Source: ZC4RG42 sp036676355
GTDB taxonomy: Bacteria > Pseudomonadota > Gammaproteobacteria > Burkholderiales > SG8-39
Length of the DNA: 11,294 nucleotides
Direction: 5' to 3'
Assembly: GCA_036676355.1 (NCBI GenBank)
Contig: JAKFDA010000025.1
Coordinates: forward strand, 1 to 11,294
Below, in pieces: positions 5,578 to 11,294 of this stretch. The notes under the pieces are model-generated. The model was given only the letters and a program-made list of their open reading frames with translations, did no database searches and was not told the origin of the DNA. Both the position numbers and the translations under genes were made by a program. Position 1 is the stretch's first letter. Every line of letters begins with the position of its first letter.

Positions 5578-6608
5578 GATCGACCTGCCTCGCTTGATTT
5601 GAAGAATTCGAATACGCGCTGCGGCATCCAGCGCAGATGTCCGGGAAAAGGTCCACGGAGAAACCCGACGTGGCCGCCGCTCGCGGGAAATTCGAGCGTG
5701 ACCGTAGCGGACGCCTCATGGCGCTCGGGTAAATGCTGCGCGGGCATGAAGGGATCGTTACGCGCATTCAGCACCAGCGTGCGAACGCGGATATTGCGCA
5801 ACAACGGTTTCGAACTGGCACGCGTCCAATAGTCGGCCACATCCGCGAATCCATGCAGCGGTGCGGTAACGGCGTCGTCGAACTCACGCAGCGTACGTGC
5901 GCGCGCTGCGCGCTCGGCGTCGAACAGGCCCGGGAAGCGCGCAATAATGTCCATGCTCTTGGCAACCAAGGTAGCAAGGAACATGCGTGCGTAAAGACGG
6001 TTGAAGCCGCGCTCCAGCGCACTGCCCGCCGCGGTCAGATCGAGCGGCGCGGAGATCGCCGCAGCCGCTCGCACGATGCGTGACGCCTCTCCACCTTGCT
6101 CTCCCAGCCATTTCAACAATACGTTGCCGCCCAGCGATACGCCCATCGCGTACAGCGGCCGGCCGGCGGCACGCTCGAAGGCCCTGCGCAGAATCCATTC
6201 CGCTTCGACCGTGTCACCGGAATGATAGGCACGCGGCAAACGATTCGCCTCGCCACTGCAGCCGCGAAAATGCGGCAACAGCAGGCGCCATCCCCGCTCC
6301 CGTGCGGCCTGCATCGTGGCACGCGCATAATGGCTGCGCGAACCGCCTTCGAGTCCGTGAAACAGCACCAAAAGTGGTGCATCCGCCGGGCCGTCGAGTA
6401 CATCGACGTCGATGAAATCGCCGTCCGGCGTATCCCATCGCTCACGCGCGACCGAAACGGGCCTCATGCGGCGGAACAGCACCGGATAGATGGTCTGCAG
6501 ATGCGCGCCCGGCAACCACCACGGCGCACGATATGACGAGGACTGCTGCACCGCTTGTTCGAACGCGATATCACGCGCCGTCTGCGCGCCGGTGAGAGCT
6601 TCATTCAT
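5574..6608 (-). CDS. yheT: YheT-family alpha/beta hydrolase
   Basis: A 344-residue alpha/beta-hydrolase of the YheT (UPF0017, ABHD1/3-like) family, probably an esterase or lipase-like enzyme; the natural substrate of bacterial members is not established. The family N-terminal block WWLPGAHLQTIYPVLFRR begins near residue 30. An oxyanion-region FHGLEGGSRSHYA follows near 83, then LLPHFRGCSGEANRLPRAYHSG. The nucleophile elbow is G-V-S-L-G with Ser158. Asp285 in NARNDPFMP and His313 in GGHVGF complete the triad. There is no signal peptide, so it is cytoplasmic. Its stop overlaps algC's ATG by four bases. It lies 46 bases after the SnoaL-like gene, the widest gap in the operon, and no hairpin or promoter is evident there. 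ATG 6608 lacks a strong Shine-Dalgarno. Confidence 0.92.
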   Translation of the reverse strand: MNEALTGAQTARDIAFEQAVQQSSSYRAPWWLPGAHLQTIYPVLFRRMRPVSVARERWDTPDGDFIDVDVLDGPADAPLLVLFHGLEGGSRSHYARATMQAARERGWRLLLPHFRGCSGEANRLPRAYHSGDTVEAEWILRRAFERAAGRPLYAMGVSLGGNVLLKWLGEQGGEASRIVRAAAAISAPLDLTAAGSALERGFNRLYARMFLATLVAKSMDIIARFPGLFDAERAARARTLREFDDAVTAPLHGFADVADYWTRASSKPLLRNIRVRTLVLNARNDPFMPAQHLPERHEASATVTLEFPASGGHVGFLRGPFPGHLRWMPQRVFEFFKSSEAGRS

Positions 6609-6654
6609 GAAATGTCAATGCTGTCGCGTCCGTGCAGCCTGCGCGTAACGATGT

Positions 6655-7092
6655 TCAATGCAGTATTTTCAATGTATCGATAAGACCGGGTCGCACTGGG
6701 ACCACCGATGCATGATGCATGAGCATGCGCCAGCCGTCGCCGCTGCGAATATAAACATTTGTCGCCACGATCGGCGGGCGTGCCTTCGGTTCACCGGTCA
6801 CGAGAATGTTTTCGTGCACGCTATGCACCGCCAGCAACACGCCCTGCGCATAAACCTGATTGGTCAGATGAACGCGCACGCTCTCGCGACCCTCTAACAT
6901 TTCCGCCCAACTCTTACTGATCTGCTCGTAACCGGCAAGACGCGGACCACCTGGGTGAACGCAAACGATTTCCTCGTCCTCGGCCCAGACGTTCATCATC
7001 GCTTCGAAGTCGGCGCGCTCGAAGGCGTCGTAGAAAGCGGTTTCAGCGTCCTGCGCGGTCGGGAAAGAGGCCGTTTTGATTGCGCGCACCAT
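6655..7092 (-). CDS. SnoaL/NTF2-like domain protein (ketosteroid isomerase-like fold)
   Basis: A 145-residue single-domain protein of the SnoaL/DUF4440 group, with a cone-shaped alpha+beta NTF2 fold. The visible pattern is an N-terminal helical pair (AQDAETAFYDAFERADFEAM), then MNVWAEDEEIVCVHPGGPR with the characteristic H-P-x-G turn at 46-49. A helix GYEQISKSWAEML follows, then four beta strands ending in NVYIRSGDGWRMLMHHAS. Members range from enzymes (isomerases, cyclases, hydrolases) to stress proteins, so no reaction can be assigned. The HPGG type is frequent as a small stand-alone cytoplasmic protein in proteobacteria. Its ATG is two bases after the stop of cbiX, so the two are almost certainly co-transcribed and probably coupled. 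Confidence 0.88.
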   Translation of the reverse strand: MVRAIKTASFPTAQDAETAFYDAFERADFEAMMNVWAEDEEIVCVHPGGPRLAGYEQISKSWAEMLEGRESVRVHLTNQVYAQGVLLAVHSVHENILVTGEPKARPPIVATNVYIRSGDGWRMLMHHASVVPVRPGLIDTLKILH

Positions 7093-7094
7093 GG

Positions 7095-7469
7095 TCAGGC
7101 CCCGAACGCGTCGACCGCCGCCCAGTCCGCGATGGCTTGCAGCATCGCATCGCTTTCGCCGATCGGCGGCATAACGCGCACGCGCAGGCGCGGGTGGCGT
7201 GCGATCGTCTGGTCGACCAGACGCGGCAAATCGTTCTTCAAATGCCCACCACTGGCGAGAAACAACGGCACGATGCTGATGCGATCCACCGACTGCGCCA
7301 CCAAAGCTTCAATAGCCTCGTGCAGGTTCGGTGGCATGAGTTCCAGATAGGCAAGCGATACGCGCGCATCCGGTCGCCGCGCGGCAACTCGCTCCCTGAT
7401 GCGCTCGAACGGCTCGGCCCAGCTCGCAGCGCGACTGCCGTGGGCAAACAACACTATGCCGGTCGTCAT
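7095..7469 (-). CDS. cbiX: Sirohydrochlorin chelatase, short CbiX/SirB type
   Basis: A short class II chelatase that inserts Fe2+ or Co2+ into sirohydrochlorin, for siroheme (sulfite and nitrite reductase cofactor) or anaerobic B12 synthesis; cytoplasmic. At 124 residues it is the single-domain form that works as a homodimer (CbiX-S or SirB). Motifs seen: GIVLFAHGSR with metal-binding His10; YLELMPPNL with Glu43; and VPLFLASGGHLKNDLP with His76, the second metal ligand. No other siroheme or cobalamin gene is in the window, so Fe versus Co specificity cannot be decided. It begins 19 bases after the amidase stop and ends two bases before the SnoaL-like gene. Initiation at ATG 7469 is natural because MTTGIVLFAHGS is the usual N-terminus. 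Confidence 0.93.
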   Translation of the reverse strand: MTTGIVLFAHGSRAASWAEPFERIRERVAARRPDARVSLAYLELMPPNLHEAIEALVAQSVDRISIVPLFLASGGHLKNDLPRLVDQTIARHPRLRVRVMPPIGESDAMLQAIADWAAVDAFGA

Positions 7470-7488
7470 GTTCGATTCGTGTCCGGAT

Positions 7489-8820
7489 TCAGCGCGGACT
7501 CAGCGGCACCGCCAGGCCGGTCTCGCACCACTGCGCCACGCTCAACAGCAAAGCATCCGCGCCACCCGGCGCCGCAATTTGCAGGCCGCAGGGTAACCCG
7601 TCGCTCGACCATCCGTCGGGAATGGATATCGCGGGCGCGCCCGTCAACGACCACAGGGTGGCAAAACTCGGATCACCGGTGGCGTGCAGCCCTGCCGGCG
7701 CAGTGCCCGGCGCAGACGGACTGAGAACGGCGTCGCAGTCTTCGAACAGATCGTTCATCTGTTCCATGATGGCTGCCCGAAGCGCCAACGCCGCACGATA
7801 ACGCTCGCCCGGAATCCCTGCACCTTCATCGAGCGCCGCGCAAAGCGTTGCGCTCAGCGCGGCGCGTCCGCTTGTGCGCGCATGCTCGTGCTGACGCGCG
7901 GCTTCGTAAAACATGATGGTGCGATGCGCAGCCTGCGCCTCGCTTACAAGCGGCGGCAAAACCAGCGGCTGGATCGTCGCTCCGCATGCGCGCAAACGAT
8001 CGAGCGTCGCATCGAAATGCCGCGCAGCGTCAGGCTGCGTCGTATTCCACGGAAAATTCGTCAGCGCAGCCAGACGCGGTACCCGCACACCTTCGTATGC
8101 CGACAACTGCTCATCGTCGGTAAGCACAGCGGCAAACAAGGCGGCGTCCGCCACGTCACGCGCGAACAGGCCGATCTGATCGAGCGTCTCGCTGTATACG
8201 AAGCAGCCGGCGCCCGGCACCGTGCCCGCGGTCGGCTTCAACCCCACCACACCGCAATAAGCGGCCGGTCGAATAATCGAACCGTTGGTCTGGGTGCCGA
8301 TGGCAAGCGGCACAAAGCCGGCCGCGACCGCGGCGGCCGATCCGGACGAAGAGCCGCCGGGCGTGTGCGCGGGATTCCACGGATTGCGCGTGGGGCCGGG
8401 ATGCATGAAGGCGAACTCGGTGGTGACTGTCTTGCCCATCACGTAAGCGCCGGCGTTGCGCAGGCGCTGCACCACGACCGCGTCGCGCTCGGGGCGACGG
8501 CCGGCATACAGCGCCGAACCTATCTGCGTCGGCAGATCGGCCGTGTCGAGAATATCTTTCACGCCGATCGGGACGCCATGCAGCGGCCCCTGCTCCGTGT
8601 TCGCATTGAGCGTGGTATCGCACGCGTCCGCCAGTTTCATCGCACGCGCGGCATCGAAATCGACCCAGGCCTGCACCTCGGCTTCGCGTGCCGCAATGCG
8701 TGCCAGCCATTGCTCGGCATAGGCATGCGCGGTCAGGCGCCCCGCCCGCATTGCGGCTGCGGCTTCCACTGCGCCCGGCGTTCGAACCGCAGCACTTGCC
8801 GATGAGCGCCCGGCACTCAT
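7489..8820 (-). CDS. Amidase signature family enzyme (GatA-like amidase)
   Basis: A 443-residue amidase-signature hydrolase that cleaves a C-N amide bond. The Ser-cisSer-Lys triad is visible: Lys88 in HGVPIGVKDI, cis-Ser157 in TPGGSSSGSAAAVAAG, and nucleophile Ser181 in GTQTNGSIIRPAAYCGVVGLKPT. The spacing of 24 residues between the two serines is exact for the family. The nucleophile motif is TQTNGS rather than TDTGGS of GatA. That variant, with RPAAYCG, occurs in stand-alone amidases of the allophanate, mandelamide and aryl-amide types. The protein is therefore unlikely to be the glutaminyl-tRNA amidotransferase subunit, and gatB/gatC are absent. The substrate is unknown. ATG 8820 is chosen because it overlaps the dehydrogenase stop as ATGA; a GTG at 8838 would add six residues and lengthen the overlap. 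There is no signal peptide. Confidence 0.93.
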   Translation of the reverse strand: MSAGRSSASAAVRTPGAVEAAAAMRAGRLTAHAYAEQWLARIAAREAEVQAWVDFDAARAMKLADACDTTLNANTEQGPLHGVPIGVKDILDTADLPTQIGSALYAGRRPERDAVVVQRLRNAGAYVMGKTVTTEFAFMHPGPTRNPWNPAHTPGGSSSGSAAAVAAGFVPLAIGTQTNGSIIRPAAYCGVVGLKPTAGTVPGAGCFVYSETLDQIGLFARDVADAALFAAVLTDDEQLSAYEGVRVPRLAALTNFPWNTTQPDAARHFDATLDRLRACGATIQPLVLPPLVSEAQAAHRTIMFYEAARQHEHARTSGRAALSATLCAALDEGAGIPGERYRAALALRAAIMEQMNDLFEDCDAVLSPSAPGTAPAGLHATGDPSFATLWSLTGAPAISIPDGWSSDGLPCGLQIAAPGGADALLLSVAQWCETGLAVPLSPR

Positions 8821-9803
8821 TTGCGGCGCTTGTCCCACACTTCGGGGTTGACCAGATTCGGCGGCCGTTCGCCACCGAGTGCGGCAACCAGATTGCGTGC
8901 GCCGGTCATGCTCATGTTGACGCGCGTTGCACGCGTGGCGCTGGCGATGTGCGGCATCAGCGTCACGTTCTCGAGCTTGTAAAAATCGCGATGCAGCGCG
9001 GGTTCACCTTCGTACACATCCAGACCGGCGGCGAAGATCGTTCCATCACGCAAGGCGGCGGCCAGCGCCGCATCATCGACCACGCCACCGCGTCCGAGAT
9101 TGACCAGCACCGCCGAACGTTTCATCGATGCGAGTTCGGCCGCGCCGATCAGGTGGTGCGCAGTCGGGCTGTAAGGCAGGGTAAGGAGAACGAAGTCGCT
9201 GTCGCGCAGGAGAGCATCCATCGCCGTGTATTGCGCTTGCAACGCCGTCTCGACCGAGTCCGGCACGCGATTGCGATTGTGATAAAGGACGCGCATGTCG
9301 AAGCCGCGCGCACGGCGCGCAATGGCCTGGCCGATGCGCCCCATGCCGACGATTCCCAACGTTGCGCCATGCACGTCCTGTCCGAGAAACTGTTCGATCG
9401 CCCAGCCATCCCATTGACCGGCGCGCACATAACGCTCCGCCTCGGCCATGCGGCGCGCGGCGGCAAGCACCAGGGCGAAGCCGAGGTCGGCGGTGGTTTC
9501 GGTCAGCACATCGGGCGTATTGGTCGCCAGAATGCCGAGCGCGGTGCACGACGCGACATCGATGTTGTTGTAACCGACGGCAACATTGCACGCCGCCTTC
9601 AGCCGCGGACACGCCTCGAGCGTATGCGCATCGACGCGATCGATCGGCAGAAACAGCGCACCGTCCTTGTCGCTCAAACGCTTGCGCAACGTTTCCGGAG
9701 TGAGTGCTTCGTCCGCCTGGTTGTCTTCGACTTCGAAATGGTTGCGCAGGAATTCCAGCACCTCTGGAAAATTCGCGCGAGTGACAAGTACGCGTGGTTT
9801 CAT
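8817..9803 (-). CDS. D-isomer-specific 2-hydroxyacid dehydrogenase (glyoxylate/hydroxypyruvate reductase type)
   Basis: A 328-residue NAD(P)H-dependent dehydrogenase that reduces 2-keto acids to D-2-hydroxyacids; overall similarity suggests glyoxylate, hydroxypyruvate or 2-ketogluconate as substrate. The substrate-binding half holds LKAACNVAVGYNNIDV and TPDVLTETTADLGFAL. The Rossmann motif is GIVGMGRIGQAIARRARGF, with Gly153, Gly155 and Gly158. Catalytic residues are visible: Arg238 in NLGRGGVVDD, Glu267 in LDVYEGEP and His285 in LMPHIASAT. The Asn-Arg-Asn (NRNR) following strand beta-2 fits NADP(H) preference, as in GRHPR-like enzymes; this is an inference. ATG 9803 gives the normal N-terminus MKPRVLVTRANFPEV; the frame stays open upstream but its codons look non-coding. 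It is the first recognised gene of the minus-strand operon, and no clear Shine-Dalgarno precedes it. Confidence 0.93.
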   Translation of the reverse strand: MKPRVLVTRANFPEVLEFLRNHFEVEDNQADEALTPETLRKRLSDKDGALFLPIDRVDAHTLEACPRLKAACNVAVGYNNIDVASCTALGILATNTPDVLTETTADLGFALVLAAARRMAEAERYVRAGQWDGWAIEQFLGQDVHGATLGIVGMGRIGQAIARRARGFDMRVLYHNRNRVPDSVETALQAQYTAMDALLRDSDFVLLTLPYSPTAHHLIGAAELASMKRSAVLVNLGRGGVVDDAALAAALRDGTIFAAGLDVYEGEPALHRDFYKLENVTLMPHIASATRATRVNMSMTGARNLVAALGGERPPNLVNPEVWDKRRK

Positions 9804-9952
9804 CGTGGCTGTGCGGTGGTGACGGGGACTAAACGATACCACCAGGCGCGGCTCGATGCTCCGCGACCGTGCGGACCGAGACCGACGATGGCCTCTTTCG
9901 CACCCAGCGTGACGCCTCGCGCAGCGCCGGGCGTGTTCACGACGGCGCGCAT
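9800..9952 (-). CDS. Possible small ORF ahead of the dehydrogenase (50 codons)
   Basis: A 50-codon frame runs from ATG 9952 to TGA 9800; it begins MRAVVNTPGAARG and ends VPVTTAQPR. Its stop overlaps the dehydrogenase ATG in the ATGA arrangement used at two other junctions of this operon. Third positions are mostly G or C. A GTG at 9979 would extend it by nine residues. It has no recognised domain, signal peptide or clear Shine-Dalgarno (GTGGAC is weak), so it may be chance, a leader ORF that couples translation into the dehydrogenase, or the tail of a decayed gene. Otherwise the 9804-10000 gap shows nothing that I can identify, including no good promoter. Confidence 0.25.
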   Translation of the reverse strand: MRAVVNTPGAARGVTLGAKEAIVGLGPHGRGASSRAWWYRLVPVTTAQPR

Positions 9953-10000
9953 ACAAGCGCGTCCACGCGTCACGCCCACGCGAATTCGAAAATGTGCGGG

Positions 10001-10040
10001 GCAAACACAAACGCCCCGTTCGGCAAGGCGTTTGTGTTGC
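10001..10040 (-). terminator. Long hairpin, probable terminator of the PhoX-like gene
   Basis: GCAAACACAAACGCC (10001-10015) pairs with GGCGTTTGTGTTGC (10027-10040): 14 pairs with one bulged A and an 11-base loop. On the minus strand it starts 18 bases past the stop at 10059. The sequence beyond it is CCCCGCACATTTTCG, with only a four-T run, so termination may be imperfect and some read-through into the dehydrogenase operon is possible. Confidence 0.65.
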
Positions 10041-10058
10041 GACTATTTATTGCGGCGA

Positions 10059-11294
10059 CTACAGCGGACCGCGCTCCCACGGCCCCCAGATCGCGCAAGT
10101 CATGCCGCTCTTCGGCGCACCGCTGCCGAAAATGTTCACGAACATGATTTCACCGTCCGGGCTCCAGCAAGCGCCGGCGAATTCCGCGTCGTTTTGGACG
10201 TTAAGCGCGAATTCGAAGGTTTCTCCGAAGCGTCCCATTCCAACCAGACGGTTGATATTCGCAAGGCCGGGGGCAAGAGGGTGCCCATCATTGTCGCCGC
10301 CGCTGGCATCGTCTTCCTGAAACAGGATGCCACCGCGTGGCGTGATACACAGATTGTCCGGCGAGTCGAGCACGCTGCCGTCCGACGACTCGAACACGAG
10401 TACCAACTGATCTTCCAGCGTGTATTTGCCGTCGGCCGGAATGTAGTGCCACAACTGGCCGTATTTCGCCTCGCCGCCGCTGGTGGAAAGGAAATACACC
10501 GATCTGCCGTCCTGCGCCAAATAGATGCCTTCCAGACGGTTGAACGCTGCAGCGCCCTGCTCGCGCCCTTGATCGAAAAGACGCGGCTCTCCGATTTCGA
10601 GTTGCGGATCCGGATTGCCGATATCGATCCATTGCACGGCAAGGCGCTTGCCGACCGTCTGGCCGTTGTACATGTCGGCCTGCCACGTCTCCGCGAGCGC
10701 GAGCATCTGCAGTTTGCCGCCTGCCTCCAGGTCGTGCTTGTTGTTCGGAATGGCGCGATAGAAACCGGAGGTATTGCCGGCGTCTTCGGTTTGATACAGC
10801 ACGCCATCGCCAGCGGCGACGGCTGCTTCCTTGGCCATGCGGCCCATCCACTTGAGCGGCACCGCCGGAACGGCAGAATTTGCCGCTGCCGGGACGAAGA
10901 AGGAATAACCGTGCGGTTTGGTAAAGCCGTTCTTCACACCGGACACCGATTCCTCGCAGGTGATCCAACCCGCGTCACGATAGGCCAGCCCTCCCGCGCA
11001 ATTCACGATGGTGCCGTTCAAGCTGACAAATTCGCGCACCACGCGCTTGTTCCTGGTATCGAAATCGAAGGTCACGGTCCCGCCCATGCCTTGCGGGTCG
11101 TAGCGTGTGTGCATCGGCCCGGTAACGCCGAGGTTGAAATCCCCTGCGGCATTACGCGCCTCATGATTGCGAATCAAACGCACGATGTGGCGGCCACGGC
11201 CTTCGAACGCACCCATTCCGTCATGGTTGCGCGGACAGATATTGCCGTCCAGCATGGGATCGCCCGTCTTGCTGAACGTGGCGTATTCGAAACC
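10059..11294 (-). CDS. PhoX/DUF839-family phosphatase-like protein, N-terminus outside the window
   Basis: The frame is open to the window edge, so the real start and any signal peptide are missing; 411 residues are visible, beginning GFEYATFSKTGDPMLDG. The family includes PhoX, the Fe/Ca-dependent periplasmic alkaline phosphatase exported by Tat, and many uncharacterised relatives. Hallmarks seen are RNHDGMGAF and IRNHEARN near the visible N-terminus; GTIVNCAGG (Cys99 of the visible part corresponds to the PhoX iron-ligand Cys); and GWITCEES (Glu114-Glu115). Later come FNRLEGIYLAQDGRSVYF, DSPDNLCITPRGGILFQEDD and the C-terminal FAGACWSPDGEIMFVNIFG. These fit a beta-propeller with metals at its axis. 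ATG 11255 is internal, because the residues before it are also family-like. If active, it would release phosphate from organic esters in the periplasm; ugpB is about 7 kb away but no Pho box was seen. Confidence 0.9.
   Translation of the reverse strand, partial: GFEYATFSKTGDPMLDGNICPRNHDGMGAFEGRGRHIVRLIRNHEARNAAGDFNLGVTGPMHTRYDPQGMGGTVTFDFDTRNKRVVREFVSLNGTIVNCAGGLAYRDAGWITCEESVSGVKNGFTKPHGYSFFVPAAANSAVPAVPLKWMGRMAKEAAVAAGDGVLYQTEDAGNTSGFYRAIPNNKHDLEAGGKLQMLALAETWQADMYNGQTVGKRLAVQWIDIGNPDPQLEIGEPRLFDQGREQGAAAFNRLEGIYLAQDGRSVYFLSTSGGEAKYGQLWHYIPADGKYTLEDQLVLVFESSDGSVLDSPDNLCITPRGGILFQEDDASGGDNDGHPLAPGLANINRLVGMGRFGETFEFALNVQNDAEFAGACWSPDGEIMFVNIFGSGAPKSGMTCAIWGPWERGPL

Larger units (their letters stand above)
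4201..9803 (-). other. Probable six-gene operon
   Basis: In transcription order the genes are 2-hydroxyacid dehydrogenase, amidase, cbiX, SnoaL-like, yheT-like and algC. Junctions are a 4-base ATGA overlap, 19 bases, 2 bases, 46 bases and a 4-base ATGA overlap. No terminator-like hairpin is seen within, and a strong one follows algC. The products belong to different pathways, so this is co-expression of housekeeping functions rather than one visible pathway. Confidence 0.75.

Noticed and set aside
4438..5832. 464-codon plus-strand open frame opposite algC
   Set aside because: algC has all active-site motifs on the other strand; this frame is a GC-driven mirror.
7684..8805. 373-codon plus-strand open frame opposite the amidase
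   Set aside because: The amidase triad is complete on the minus strand and this translation has the Arg/His-rich composition of antisense frames.
9804..10010. Upstream extension of the dehydrogenase by 69 codons
   Set aside because: The extension is Arg-rich and unlike any dehydrogenase N-terminus; ATG 9803 begins the normal first beta strand.
1..11294. CRISPR array, phage, transposon, toxin-antitoxin or defence system
   Set aside because: No repeat-spacer periodicity, integrase, transposase or recognisable defence protein is present; genes are ordinary chromosomal ones.

Overview
This is GC-rich chromosomal DNA with dense genes, short intergenic gaps and strong G/C preference at third codon positions. 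The gene content is that of a free-living proteobacterium, beta or gamma by my reading: a TonB-dependent siderophore receptor, a UgpB-type binding protein, AlgC-type phosphomannomutase, a short CbiX/SirB chelatase and a proteobacterial-style manganese riboswitch. I cannot name the genus. No phage, transposase, CRISPR, tRNA or rRNA is visible.

Left part (1-3380). The window opens inside a siderophore receptor gene that appears broken by an internal deletion plus a frame change near 150-165. A small tyrosine-rich lipoprotein gene converges on it. Divergent from the lipoprotein is ugpB (glycerol-3-phosphate/glycerophosphodiester binding protein) without its ABC transporter genes. A REP-like palindromic repeat follows, then a DUF4442 hotdog-fold gene that lacks a normal start codon where its reading frame and homology begin.

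Middle (3377-4180). A UPF0016/GDT1-type membrane protein (probable Mn2+ exporter) is encoded on the minus strand behind a recognisable yybP-ykoY manganese riboswitch. The riboswitch is followed by a hairpin that could control translation. A strong intrinsic terminator separates this unit from the operon upstream of it.

Right part (4201-9803, minus strand). Six genes in transcription order look like one operon: D-2-hydroxyacid dehydrogenase, amidase, sirohydrochlorin chelatase (CbiX), SnoaL/NTF2-like protein, YheT-type alpha/beta hydrolase and AlgC-type phosphomannomutase/phosphoglucomutase. Two junctions are ATGA overlaps and the other gaps are 2 to 46 bases. The functions do not form one pathway; this looks like a housekeeping cluster ending in sugar-nucleotide precursor synthesis. 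A possible 50-codon ORF precedes the first gene with a third ATGA overlap.

Far right (10059-11294, minus strand). A partial PhoX/DUF839-type phosphatase gene runs off the window edge and ends at a long hairpin that is probably its terminator. The most informative element in the window is the manganese riboswitch/exporter unit. The most unusual points are the damaged receptor gene, the missing start codon of the DUF4442 gene and the small ORF ahead of the dehydrogenase.
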